The notes under the pieces were generated by a model, which did no database searches, had not been told where the DNA came from, and saw only the letters and a program-made list of their open reading frames with translations. Below are positions 44,795-55,665 of a stretch of DNA of 64,000 nucleotides, piece after piece (the first letter of the stretch is position 1; each line of letters opens with the position of its first letter). A program made the translations under genes and the position numbers. Source of the stretch: Asterella californica (lineage: Eukaryota > Streptophyta > Marchantiopsida > Marchantiales > Aytoniaceae); the NCBI GenBank assembly GCA_036924285.1, contig JAYKYS010000023.1, positions 620,001-684,000 of the forward strand, written 5' to 3'.

Positions 44795-45353
44795 GCTATT
44801 GTGAAGCTTTGATTTTTTGTTTTGTTAATTAATTGATTAGTTGTAAAGTAAATAAGAAGAATAGAAGATAAAAGATAAAAGATATGAGTAGAATAGTGTT
44901 AATTAGAAGTTTAGTGAAGAATCTATGTTCTGGGGGAATTTATGAATCTATGGAGAAACTTGAGAGATGACTTCCTCATAGTTGAATTCCTCGGGCGAAG
45001 AGCTTTCTAACGATATATTGTGTGAGGCAATCGGAGACCAAATGGCGAAGTTACAGCAGGCTGAAGAATGTCACTCGTGAAGAGGAAACCCTAACTTCGG
45101 CACGTGCGGAAAAACCTATCGCTAGATATAAGCCAAATAAACAAAGTCATTTGTCTTATTGTCTTACTATCTCCAGAGCTATAGCAGGAGCACAGCGCGC
45201 CGCATTCTCCGATTGCCGAAGTACCTCTGCTTCGCCGAAGTCAGTTACTAGCGAAGAAGCCAATTAGAGGAAAAGAACTCAGTTATAGGCGAGGAAGCGA
45301 ATTGCAACGAAGAATCTGTCTTCGAAGAAGCCTGTGGCAGCGATCTTCGATAA

Positions 45354-47195
45354 ATGCGAGGGATGCAGACGTATAAGCCACCGAGGCTCCGAGCATTGGA
45401 GGTCAATCGAGCAGCTCTTTGTCGCTATGAGAAGGAGCTCGAGGAGATGGGTTTGGCGTTCCTCTTACTTCCTTGGTGGGGGATGGTGTCGTCGAAGCTG
45501 GTGAACAAGTTGAGGATCTGTAAACACCATCCATCGGACGATTCTTATGGGCGACCTTGCAATTGGACCGAAGCGCACTGGTCCTTTGTCTTGGGGATTA
45601 ACGATGCAAGCAAGGAGGGCGATCTTCTCTTTGACAGTGTTTCAGCTGCAGCATCGTCCGAAGCAGTGAAGAACTTCCCCAAGCTCTTCAAGGAATTGCC
45701 TCAGGGGAGGAACGGTTACGGGACGAGCGATTATTTTAATCCGAAGAAGAGAGAGGTTGCTGATGCGATCAAGGCGATCTTCCGGTCACGAAGAACGACT
45801 TACATGTCAAACTGGCAGATCAACTTTATCGAGCAGCTCTTCGCCGAGAAAAGAGCTCATTGGATGAGGATCTTTTATCTTCATGTGCAGAAGCTCTGTG
45901 AGGCAGAAGACATGGTTTACATCGGAGCATTTGTCTCGGTGTTCTACATGAGGATGAAACTTATATCGGCCGAAGATCAGAAGAGATTAGGCTTCACAGC
46001 AGCCGAAGAAGACGAGTTCGAGGTCGCGCAAACTCCAGCCAGAGATGCACAACTCGAAAAGTTCTTCGACGAAGTCATCGCCGAAGGAGCAGCGACCGGA
46101 GAAGCAGCGACCGAAGTAGCGGCCGAGACAGTGCAAAGACAAGACGCGTCGACTTCAGCAGCAGTTCTAGAGAAGGCAACCGAGGAGGTGAATCCGAACG
46201 AGGATGAAGATGTGGTCGAGGTATCTCCTCCGGTCCGAAAAAGTGGAAGGAAGAAGCCTTTAGAAGAGACACCGAGATCCGCACAGAAGTCAAGGAAGAA
46301 GATGAAGATGACCAAGACAGTCTGTGTCGATGGGGAAGCAGCGAACGAAGAGACGACTGAGAAAACCGAAGAAAGGGACACTCCTCGGATGGTGAAGAAC
46401 GATAGTGCACCAAAGACTGTCCTTCTCTTATCGACAATAGGAGAGATAGAACAACTTGCTTCTTTGGCGAAGTACATCCCGGAGGTAGTTATGCCACTGC
46501 TACACAGCTTAGAAGGCAACCGAGGGACGTACGAGGAAGTTATCGGTCGGAAGCTGAATTTAGCGGAGTTAGTGCATATGATGCACTTCGGCCGAGATAA
46601 CTGGCAAGAGGAGAAGGAGAACTTACGAGCAACTCTCCTCATGGCACAGAAGGAGACCAAAGCGAAGACCGAAGAACTCAAGAATGTGACTTCGGAGAAA
46701 GAAGAACTTCTTCAGCAGAAGTTGGATCGAGAGGGAGAACATAAGAAGGTTCTTTCTCTAACGAAGAAGGAATTGGAGGAGATGCGCGCGCAGCGGAACA
46801 GGAACCAAGACATCGTCGCTGAGATGACGAAGGAGATCGAGGACTTAAAGCGCCCTATCATCAAGGCCGAGGAGCTGAGCGCTCAACTTCAGAGTAGGGT
46901 TGAACCGACGTTGAAGAACTACTTCGTCACCGATTTGGATACCTCAGAGCTAGACTTTCTTCCGCAGATACGAGAGGAGTTCATCGCCGCAGATGTAGAG
47001 GATGTGTCGTCGAAGAACCGAGTAGCTAGACTAGGACAATGGGTAGTTAGAGAGCTTAGGGAGGTTAGAGCGACCGTTGAGTTCTCAGTTAGTGAGATAG
47101 GTAGAGAGTTAGCGATAGGAAGTGGTGTCGTTCCTAGTGTCGTTTCAAGCACAGGACCTTCATCCGACGGACCAGAAGTACTCCCGACTTCTTAG
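45354..47195 (+). CDS. LTR (U3)-encoded protein of unknown function, 613 aa
   Basis: Uninterrupted frame inside the 5' LTR, upstream of the TATA box. Residues 1-210 are globular, with EMGLAFLLLPWWGMVSS, GRPCNWTEAHWSFV, LPQGRNGY, NPKKREVADAIKAIF and WQINFIEQLFAEKR. Residues 220-350 are an acidic/Ala/Lys-rich linker with basic clusters (KKMKMTK) that could act as nuclear signals. About 400-520 is a heptad-rich coiled coil (EELKNVTSEKEELLQQKLDR). I know no family for it. A decayed copy sits in the 3' LTR (57001-58948) and a diverged relative in family B (12461-14846). Possible roles are a regulator, a structural protein or a host-gene capture; none is shown. The alternative of a host gene is excluded by its presence in both LTRs. 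Confidence 0.8.
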   Translation: MRGMQTYKPPRLRALEVNRAALCRYEKELEEMGLAFLLLPWWGMVSSKLVNKLRICKHHPSDDSYGRPCNWTEAHWSFVLGINDASKEGDLLFDSVSAAASSEAVKNFPKLFKELPQGRNGYGTSDYFNPKKREVADAIKAIFRSRRTTYMSNWQINFIEQLFAEKRAHWMRIFYLHVQKLCEAEDMVYIGAFVSVFYMRMKLISAEDQKRLGFTAAEEDEFEVAQTPARDAQLEKFFDEVIAEGAATGEAATEVAAETVQRQDASTSAAVLEKATEEVNPNEDEDVVEVSPPVRKSGRKKPLEETPRSAQKSRKKMKMTKTVCVDGEAANEETTEKTEERDTPRMVKNDSAPKTVLLLSTIGEIEQLASLAKYIPEVVMPLLHSLEGNRGTYEEVIGRKLNLAELVHMMHFGRDNWQEEKENLRATLLMAQKETKAKTEELKNVTSEKEELLQQKLDREGEHKKVLSLTKKELEEMRAQRNRNQDIVAEMTKEIEDLKRPIIKAEELSAQLQSRVEPTLKNYFVTDLDTSELDFLPQIREEFIAADVEDVSSKNRVARLGQWVVRELREVRATVEFSVSEIGRELAIGSGVVPSVVSSTGPSSDGPEVLPTS

Positions 47196-47226
47196 GAAGA
47201 AGATCTGTCATCTTCGGAAAAAACTG

Positions 47227-47234
47227 TATATAAG
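47227..47234 (+). promoter_or_regulatory. TATA box of element C 5' LTR
   Basis: TATATAAG, 32 bp after the stop codon of the U3 ORF. A start site about 30 bp on would put the ORF entirely in U3. The matching stretch of the 3' LTR is deleted (junction at about 58834). Confidence 0.6.
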
Positions 47235-47998
47235 CGCTGTGTTGTTCGTGCTCAGTACGTCTATGTGTTTTATCATTTTTGGATTTTCTATTTCCTGAGT
47301 TTGTGGAGCCATTGTGTTTGTCAGCTTCGGGGATTTACCTACGAAGTATCGTAGTTTGCTGTGATAGGAATTAGTCTGGGTGCCGAAGGATTTGCTGTCG
47401 ACATTTGAAATCAGAGTAAGACGTTTACAGTAAGGACTGAGAATAGACTAGCATCTGCGAGGTTAGTTTGCTACGAAGACGTTTTTGGGCGAAGTTGACT
47501 TCGGAGAGAGTTGTTCTTTGGTGAGAACATTTTGGAAGAAGTTGAACCTGGTACTTCGACGGAAGAAGAGTCTTCTTCGCCAGAGTTTTCCGAGGGCAGT
47601 AGTAGTGAAAGTAACTTAGTGTGAAGACACTTAGCGTTTATGATGATGAAAGCTACCTAGTAGCACTTCAGCAGTACTTCCTCGTTTGACATTTACCTCC
47701 GTGGCTCTGTTTCTCTGTTATTTATCTATTTCTTGAGGTCCCTGACCTGTTTTGTATTTGTTACTTTGTTTGTCAGGATTATCAACTCTGTCTTGTTGGA
47801 TAGACCTGAGTTTGATCTCTACCGGGACTTATTTCTGCCCGTGAGAATAAAAGACAACCATAAAAAATCACCTTTATTACACGTTTACTACTTTTGGATG
47901 ATCTTTACTTGCATCTATGTGGGTTTGATCCTTAAATTACTACTTTCGAGCATCTTTTGGTTTTCTGGTGTGTTATATATATAAGACTGAATAAATTT

Positions 47999-48018
47999 TG
48001 GCACCGCTGACGGGGATG
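47999..48018 (+). promoter_or_regulatory. primer-binding site of element C
   Basis: TGGCACCGCTGACGGGGA starts 21 nt after the LTR end. It resembles the TGGCGCCGTTGCCGGGGA site of plant Athila/Tat elements (tRNA-Asp type) with several substitutions. The spacer is longer than the usual 0-5 nt. Confidence 0.7.
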
Positions 48019-48289
48019 CGAATGCTGAAATTATCCAAGATCAGTGAACAGAAGTCCAGAGACATGTATGTCGACGGGCAAGCCTGATCCTCCTGGAAAC
48101 GTGCAATCTGAGAGAGACAGGAGGCGAGAAAGACGAACAGAATATCGAGAATAGATTCTGGAAGAAGCTCGTCGATTAAAAGAAGAGCATAAGAAGAGAG
48201 AATGAGGTTGGAGAACACCTAACTCAAAAGAATGGAAGAGGAAGGAACCAAGCCTTGGTGAATCAAGTTCACCCCGGACACCAAAGTCA

Positions 48290-49836
48290 GTGCCTCCAAC
48301 TCCTCTCGAATCTGCTCAGAGAGAACTTGACTTCGAAGAAGTTACCACTCGGCTAAGTGCTGAGACCGAACATCCAGAAAGTGAAGTAGGGTGGAAACCT
48401 TTCCCCGAAGTCAATACTGTTTTATATCCGCAGTTGTTTACTCCTGACTCGGAGGTAGGAAGTACTTCTGCAGATCAAGATCAGTTTACTTCTTCGAATG
48501 AAGAAGCAGCAACTAAAGCAGTAGAAGCTGTTACTACCTTAGTGGAACTTTTACAGGCACATGAACTTATTCCTCAAGCATTGGTACGGGAACTCCTTCC
48601 GTTAACTCCAGTAGCTCAGAAGGACAGCGCTGCTCCTTACTTACAGCCAACCACAGGACCGTCTATATTCAAGAAGAGACAAGCTCAAGCAGCTGCTGCT
48701 GCAAGTATTGTCTCTGCTGTCCTTGTCAAGCTGCAGCACCAGCGCCGATTCCAGCTCCTGCCAAGATGGCAACTCAAGTTCCAAGAGCTCCATCCGTTCG
48801 AAGTATGGCAGGCCAACCCATCACGAAACATGGTTACCCAAAGTTCAGAGGAGGATCTTCAGATGACGATGAGGATGCAGATGCTTACATTAAGCTGTTT
48901 GAATCTGTATCTGTCACTAATAAGGAAGATGCTGAACCATATCGTTTGCGGATCTTTCCAAGTCTTCTCAGGAAGAGAACGCGCAGCTGGTACAATCATG
49001 CAAACAGAGTACCAAGAGACATCGATACTTGGGACAAGCTGAAGACGAAATTCTTAGAGCGGTTCCGGGAAATTGGGTACAATGGTCAAGTGTTGGGAAA
49101 ATTGACCAGACTGGTCAGAGGGAAGAAAGAAAGCTTAAAAGATTAGGTCCAAAGATTCTACAATCTACTGGATAGAATTCCGAGGATGGGTACAGCCAAG
49201 CCATACTTTATGGATCAAGCTACAGAATGGCTAGTTACAGGCTTACCGATTGAAATGGAGATTTGGTGCCGGCGAGGAAAGATGGACGCCATTGAAGAGG
49301 TTGTTGCTTCAGCAGAAGCATTCAAAGCATCCACCCTCGGAAGTAAAGGAGGATGGATAAAAAAGAAGAAGAAGAGAAAGAAAGAAAAGAAGGAGAAGAA
49401 GGAAGAGAAGACGACTCGAAGGAAGAAGCACAAGAAAAGTCGTAGAGAACCTTCTTCCTCCGAGGAATCGTCTGACGATGAGTCCTCTTCGGCCAAAGCC
49501 GAAGAATCTTCATCGGCGAGCTCATCTTCTTCGAGCGAAGAAGAATGAAGAATGAAACGAAGTTCTTCGTCTAAGGAAAAGAAGAGTTCGAAAGAGAAGA
49601 AAGGTAAGGTAAAAGGGGATACTAATCAACTTATGGAAGAGATGATCAAAGGATTCGCAGACCTGAAAGTGCAGATGGTACGATCTCCTGAAAGCAGAAA
49701 ATCACCTGCTACATCCCGTCCAAGTTTATGGTGTACGACGTGTGGTAAGCCAAGACATGCTAATACAGAATGTAACAACAATAGAACATTTCAGGCACAG
49801 TCACTCGAATGGGCGCCAGCATTCGAATCATATTAA
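48290..49836 (+). pseudogene. element C gag
   Basis: Starts at MPPTPLESAQRELDFEEV. A frame change near 48735 leads into the capsid core (YPKFRGGSSDDDEDADAYIK, RKRTRSWYNHANRV, LKTKFLERFREIGY). TAG at 49144 and TGA at 49546 interrupt it. The middle is Lys-rich, then Ser/Glu-rich. It ends with a CCHC knuckle (CTTCGKPRHANTEC). Gag coats the RNA genome; three lesions make this copy non-functional. Confidence 0.85.
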
Positions 49837-49980
49837 CTCTTTCTTTGTAGAAACTCCGGATGAAGTATATGGAGTACAGACGAATACACCCCCACCACAA
49901 CCAGCAATCACCCCAATTCAACCCATACCGATTCAAAGGTTTGCACCAAGAGAGAGAGCCATAAATGTATCTCAAAAACG

Positions 49981-50817
49981 TTGATGAGTCCGCCAAGAGC
50001 AAATAAACCACCACCCCATGGGTCTTATTTTAATTGTGGCAGTTTGGAACATTGGTCATCAAACTGTCCTCATCCAAAGAAATCATTGGGATATGTAGCA
50101 CTTTGTGGAAAGTGTCATCAACCAAGACATGCCACAGCAGACTGTACTAACCCACCCGCAGAGAAAAGAGGGGTTCGCTTTGATCCCAAAACAGAACGTC
50201 CTGCCGAAGCACAGCTGCACAAGGTGGACTTGGAAGAATGGAAAGCCGCTGGAGATGAAGGATGGCCACCAGAAGAAACTTGGGTTTGCAAAGTGGACAC
50301 CAGAAGCTCTTTCAAGACAAAGAGGAAGACGGAAGAAGCACCTTTAAAGACGCAATCGAAGAAAGAGTTGAAGAAGCAGAAAAAGGCACATGAGAAAGCG
50401 AAGAAGAAGAAAGTTGAGGAGGATATAGAGGAAGAGGAAGAAGAATTACTGAAGAGTGTAAACCCTCCGAGACTACCAGTTGACATTACGGACGAAGTCC
50501 GTGAACTCCTGAAGAAGGAGTTACTAAGAGCAGGTACTTCGGCAAAGGAAGCTGATACAACTTCTGCCGAAGTCCCAGAACGATCATCTTCGCTCGCACC
50601 AAAGATTTTCCGTACTTCGCCCACTGAAGTCAGAACCTCGACGAAGAACGAGGAGGTTCCGAAGAAGCACAGTCGACCGGAACCTGTGAAGAAAGAACTT
50701 GTGGCAACACCACACTATGATGTGGTAGCTGATCTAGAAACACAGAAGGCTAACATAAGTTTCAAGCAACTGATTGAAGATAACAAAATTTGCAGGAAAT
50801 TGTACTTCAAGCACTGA
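49981..50817 (+). CDS. element C nucleocapsid/linker segment with two zinc knuckles
   Basis: 278-codon open stretch. It starts with FNCGSLEHWSSNC (the first Cys of the knuckle is lost to Tyr or Phe) and CGKCHQPRHATADC (complete CX2CX4HX4C). A Lys/Glu-rich region follows, with KKQKKAHEKAKKKK and a run of acidic residues, then ADLETQKANISFKQLI. It is part of the gag-pol polyprotein rather than a separate gene; a frameshift near 50800 separates it from protease. With the knuckle at 49730 this gives three. Confidence 0.6.
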   Translation: MMSPPRANKPPPHGSYFNCGSLEHWSSNCPHPKKSLGYVALCGKCHQPRHATADCTNPPAEKRGVRFDPKTERPAEAQLHKVDLEEWKAAGDEGWPPEETWVCKVDTRSSFKTKRKTEEAPLKTQSKKELKKQKKAHEKAKKKKVEEDIEEEEEELLKSVNPPRLPVDITDEVRELLKKELLRAGTSAKEADTTSAEVPERSSSLAPKIFRTSPTEVRTSTKNEEVPKKHSRPEPVKKELVATPHYDVVADLETQKANISFKQLIEDNKICRKLYFKH

Positions 50818-51440
50818 AGAAACCCACTAAAATGAGAAGATCAAAGTTACCTTCTCTGTTTCACATCGAAGCAGAAGACATGGGGTCTCCAGAAGTGGAA
50901 GTGGAGGTTGCAGGCTGTGTGATTAGGAAAGTGCCAATTGACTCCGGATCAGGAATCAACATAATGACGGAAGACACAGCGCACGCGTTGGGTTTCAGCA
51001 AGTTTGAAGAAACTCAGCGAGTGTTACGACTGGCAGACCAGACGAGAAGACGACCATTGGGGTTACTGTGCAACATTCTCACCTTGATAGACGGAATTTC
51101 TTTTAACCTCACTTATGTTGTACTACGCCCTTTGGTTAAGTCTGGTTATCAAATTTTGATTGGGAGGTCATGGTTGTATGGTGCCAAGGTACTAACGGAT
51201 TGACACCGGCACCGTTTACAGTTCAAAGATCCACAGAAACCAACTGATAAAGCGGTGATGGTTTCTTGGAAGAAGATAACACATCAGGGCGAAACAGATT
51301 CGACTGATGCTGGTTATACTTCAAGATCAGATTCATCAACGAGCAGTGCAGGTGAAAGGAAAGGAGACCCTTACTCGATGGTCAACTATCTACAGTGTTA
51401 TGAAATTGATGAAGAAGAAGAGATGAACGAGACCGAATAG
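50790..51440 (+). pseudogene. element C aspartic protease
   Basis: Active-site loop VPIDSGSGINIMTEDTA (DSG) and C-terminal ILIGRSWLYGAKV. A TGA at 51201 interrupts the frame, which continues to 51440 as an acidic linker (GETDSTDAGYTSRSDSSTSS). Retroviral-type proteases act as dimers to cut the polyprotein. Upstream and downstream frames differ, so at least two shifts separate it from gag and RT. Confidence 0.85.
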
Positions 51441-51511
51441 CAATCATAGCTAGGTCACGGGAGTGCAGAGACAAGTCATACCGTGTCCTTCCAGGAGCAT
51501 CCCAGGACCTA

Positions 51512-52918
51512 GTGATAAGTGAAGGTAAGAGCCTAAAGATTTCTGTTGTAGTACAAGGAGAAGAGTTGGAAGTGTATCGTCAGGTGCTGATCCATTACCA
51601 AGATGTCTTCGTCTGGATTGTGGAGGACATGAAGGGGATACATGCACAGTGGAGAGAACATCGTATCGATCTCATTGAAGGATCAGTACTTGTACGACAG
51701 CGACAATATCGACTCAACCCAAAATACTCGTTAATGGTTAAAGACGAGATAGATAAGTACTTGAAGGCATGTATTATTTTTCCTGTGTTAAGCTGTGAAT
51801 GGGTAGCACCCATAGTAGTGGTACCTAAGAAGCAAACAGGAAAGATAAGAGTATGTCAAGATTTCAGAAAGCTTCACGCAGCAACAAAGAAAGATCATCA
51901 CCCTTTACCTTTTACTGATACCATTTTGGATCATGTATCTGAAAAGGAATGTTACAGCTTTCTGGATGGGTTTTCAGGGTACAACCAAGTGTCCATTAGA
52001 GAGCAAGACAAGGACAAAACTACATTTACTACAGACTGAGGCACTTATGCTTATCACAAGATGCCTTTTGGACTATGCAATGCACCAGCTACCTTTCAGA
52101 GGATGATGACCTCAATTTTTCAGGATTATTTGCAAAAATGTTTAGAGATTTTTATAGATGACTTTTGTGTTTTTGACACACGTGAAGAACATGCAGCGTG
52201 TTTAGCCAAAACCTTTCAGAAGTGTAGGGAAGCCAGACTTGCATTACACCATGAGAAGTGTTTCTTCGTGATGACTGAAGGAATACTTCTTGGACATAGA
52301 GTATCAGGTCGAGGCATAGAAGTAGATGTAGAGAAAGTTAGAGTAATACTCTCCTTACAACCCCCTACTGACATCAGCGAGTTGAGAGCCTTCCTAGGAC
52401 ATGTTGGATATTACAGAAGGTTCATCAAAGACTACGTCATACTTGTTGCGCCACTGACAGAACTACTGAAGAAGACGATAGAGTATCATTGGCACGAGAA
52501 GCAGCATGAGGCGTTTGAGACGCTGAAGAAGAAGTTGGCAGAAGCACCTGTCATGCGACCACCAGATTGGGAGAGACCTTTTCAAGTGTATGTAGACACT
52601 TCTGCGTTTGCTATTGGAGTAGTACTCAGTCAGAAAGATAATGAGAAGAGAGACCATCCAATCTACTATGCGAGTAGGCAACTTTCAGCAGCAGAAAAGA
52701 ACTACACCACTACTGAACGTGAAGCATTAGGAATGGTGTACTCAGTAACGAAGTTTAGACATTACCTCCTTGGCTATGAGTTTTGTCTTTCATGTGGATC
52801 ATTATGCGTTGAAGCATCTGGTACACAAGTCAGACTTGTCAGGACGGATAGCAAGATGGATGTTGTTACTTCAGGAGTTTACGTTCACAGTTTAGACCAG
52901 ACAAGGAATTCATCATGA
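51512..52918 (+). pseudogene. element C reverse transcriptase and RNase H
   Basis: RT fingers and palm (EWVAPIVVVPKKQTGKIRVC, CYSFLDGFSGYNQV), then a TGA at 52037 in place of the Trp normally in TxWGTY. MPFGLCNAPATFQRMM and the catalytic FIDDF box follow. Connection LGHVGYYRRFIKDY; RNase H with VYVDTSAFAIGVVLSQ and TTEREALGMVYSV. Near 52790 a frame change sends the end of RNase H into another frame (HVDHYALKHLVHKSD reads there). Confidence 0.9.
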
Positions 52919-52958
52919 GAATGCTAATTACTTGTCTTGACTGAGGACGGGAGAACGA

Positions 52959-53462
52959 GTGGATACAATGGCAGATGATTTTCCAGATGAGGAACTGTTT
53001 CAGCTGACAGTAGCACCTGCTACAAAGTACTATGATCTGTACAAATATTTACAGACTCTGCAGTGCCCAGAAGAAATGGATGCTGAACAGCAAACAATCT
53101 TCATACATCAGGCGGGACGCTACGAGCTGAAGAATGAGATACTGTTCAAAAGAGGACCTGATGAAGAACTTCGAAGATGTCTGGAAGTGCATGAAATACC
53201 ACAAGTGGTAGGTGCACTACACTCGGAACCTGAAGGAGGACACTATGCTCTGAGGAACACTGTGAAGAAGATCCTCTCAGCTGGATACTGGTGGCCAACG
53301 ATGTACAAGGATGTTCATTAGATCATCAAGAAGTGTGATAACTGTCAACGAGTGGGTAAACCTACGCCAACCACTCAACGGCCGTTACACCCGATACTTC
53401 CATTAGCACCATTGGAGAAGTGGGGAATTGATTTTGTAGGACCTATACAACCTGCAACACGC
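52959..53462 (+). pseudogene. element C integrase, N-terminal part
   Basis: Zinc domain: HYALRNTVKKILSAGYWWPT, a TAG at 53319, then KKCDNCQRVGKPTPTTQRPL giving the H-H-C-C set. The core begins with WGIDFVGPI (first catalytic Asp) and is interrupted at 53463 by a solo LTR. Confidence 0.85.
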
Positions 53463-55665
53463 TGTCGTGATGTGAATTATTTCACATAGTGAATATTTCA
53501 CCTCTCAGTTAAAAGTTAGTCTCTCTTAGCGAAGTTGAGACCTCAGAGAAGTCGATTCTGGAGGAAGTGAGCATTCGAAAATCTGAAAATACCACGGCGT
53601 AGGTCTCGTTGCGCTGATCACCGTGGTATGTTCAAAAGTTGCAAACAGAGTTGCAGGCGAAAAGTTACTTGGAGTTCTTCTATAAGATTTCTGATGTCGG
53701 GAAATTTACCATAAATCAGAGTGAGTTCGAAAAATACTTTTTAAATTTTTCTCATGTAGATTGTAGTATGCAGTATTTGTTTAAAATTCGGAATGTACAA
53801 AAAGAGCATGTCTAGAGAAAGTTATGGCACTTCGTGTTAGGAAAGGAAAGACGAAATACCGCAGCTTTCTAGCATATTAGCTTAGAAACTGGTCTTCAAA
53901 ACCAGTTGTGAGATCAGCTTCCATGGTGTAGCTGAGAAACTTGTAGGGAGGAGGTCTCCGGATCAAATCCCTTCAGACTCACAACCGGCTTGGAGTAGGC
54001 TGGCCTCTTCGGGGGAATATGAGGGGCACCAAGTTGCCTAGGGGCGGGACACTAGATGTCCCTTAAACATACCGTGAATGCGAGACGCCTCTGTCTACCC
54101 CTGCACTAGTGCAGTCACCTAGTGTGGATGCTAGAGGGAGATTACCACCGGGTTTCGAAATGGATCTCTCACCTTCGGGTTGGCGGGGTAATTAGTACGA
54201 ATTCGGTTGCGGCCCTCTAAGTCCTGGGGTAGCGAGATGGCATCAAAGATACTCCAAGTCGGTATCAATTCTTTTGAAGAAAAATGTAGAGTTCGAAATA
54301 TTATTCACTTGGGTCGAAAAATCAAGTGAAACTGATACCTGAGGCAATACTTACGGCACTTCGAAGTTTAAGGGGGCCGGGAAACGACAATGATGATAAC
54401 TCGGGCTCCACGTGTCAGAACGAGGTGATTTCGGTGGCCAAAGGTAGCCGTGGTGGAGTTACTTCGAGTGGAGGTGGCAAATGCTGACTGTACGACCGAC
54501 TCAGCGGCCGTCCGTACAGATGAACATGCGAAGCTTAGTGAAATAGTCTTCTTACGTGTAGATTTTTTATCAGTGATTTATTTTTCTGCTGCCATCTGTT
54601 TAGGGCGTCTTTTACACCGGGTTTCGAAATGGACCTCTCACCTTCGAGTTGACGGGGTAATTAGTACGAATTCGGTTGCGGCCCTCTAAGTCCTGGGGTA
54701 GCGAGATGGCATCAAAGATACTCCAAGTCGGTATCAATTCTTTTGTAGAAAAATGTAGAGTCCGAAATATTATTCACTTGGGTCGAAAAATCAAGTGAAA
54801 CTGATACCTGAGGCAATACTTACGGCACTTCAAAGTTTAAGGGGGTCGAGAAACGACAATGATGATAACTCGGGCTCCACGTGTCAGAACGAGGTGATTT
54901 CGGTGGCCAGAGGTAGCCGTGGTGGAGTTACTTCGAGTGGAGGTGGCAAATGCTGACTGTACGACCGACTCAGCGGCCGTCCGTACAGATGAACCTGCGA
55001 AGCTTAGTGAAATAGTCTTCTTACGTGTAGATTTTTTATCAGTGATTTATTTTTCTGCTGCAATCTGTTTAGGGCATCTTTTACCCCTGCCAGGTGACAT
55101 TGAAGGTTACGTAGGGTGGAGGAAAACCCAGAGGGGTGTACTCCGGAGAGAGAGATTTCTCAATTCATTATCGCATTATCGGAGTTTTGTCGATCATCGA
55201 GCAGTGTAGAGTTTACCGTGCAGAGACTATCGAGTAGAGGGAATCAAAGAGCTAGGAGAAGATTTTACAGAGGTTACGTCTGAAGAGATTTTCTGACTGA
55301 TGTGAGTTTTGATATCGAGAGATTGAGCTTAGTAGAAAAATTCGAATAGAGAGGAGACCTACAACTTGTACGCATACTTTTCTGAAAAGAAAAACGGGAA
55401 GCTTCTAGGTGAACGCGCTGGTGTTCACAGGAGCAGTTTTCTGATATTCTGAGTCCTTGAGCGTGAGCTTTTCAATCTGCAAGATCTGGAGTTGAAGATC
55501 TACTTGCACGTCGTGTGTTTTATCTTGGCCGGATCAAAATCGTGGTGGTGTGTTCTCTTACGGTCCGTATTCCGTGTGTGGTTTTCGCCCTCCTCTTCAC
55601 AATCGTATCACAGCTAGAAGGTTCACCCTTCCCAGGAAACTCTCGCCTCGACATACAATCTAACA
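53463..55665 (+). mobile_element. solo LTR (family H) inserted in the integrase of element C
   Basis: TGTCGTGATG ... CTAACA, about 2.2 kb, no coding internal region. CACGC stands at 53458-53462 and again at 55664-55668, overlapping the last two bases of the LTR, so the duplication is almost but not perfectly placed. Integrase reading resumes in frame after it. Its first ~100 bp match the U3 start of the element K LTR. It contains a 469-bp tandem duplication. Confidence 0.75.
54147..55084. repeat. 469-bp tandem duplication within the solo LTR
   Basis: Copies 54147-54615 and 54616-55084 begin ACCGGGTTTCGAAATGG and end TTTTAC. They differ at only a handful of sites, so the duplication is recent relative to the other repeats here. 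Confidence 0.9.

Larger units (their letters stand above)
44800..47977 (+). repeat. element C 5' LTR (3178 bp)
   Basis: TGTGAAGC ... GTGTTATA; the 3' copy ends GTGTTACA, so a C-to-T change has hit this end. It contains the 613-codon ORF in U3, a TATA box at 47227, and about 740 bp of R-U5. Relative to the 3' LTR it carries roughly 60 extra bp near 44935-44990. Confidence 0.93.

Noticed and set aside
46075..46681. Serine-rich minus-strand ORFs within the LTR of element C
   Set aside because: Antisense to the Lys/Glu-rich linker of the 613-codon ORF; such composition gives open antisense frames by chance.
45354..47195. Host gene captured between two unrelated repeats
   Set aside because: The whole ORF is present in both LTRs of an element with matching target duplications, so it belongs to the LTR.
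49215..49525. Minus-strand ORF with a Phe-rich, membrane-like segment
   Set aside because: It is the complement of the Lys/Glu-rich tail of gag (AAG and GAA codons read as CTT and TTC).
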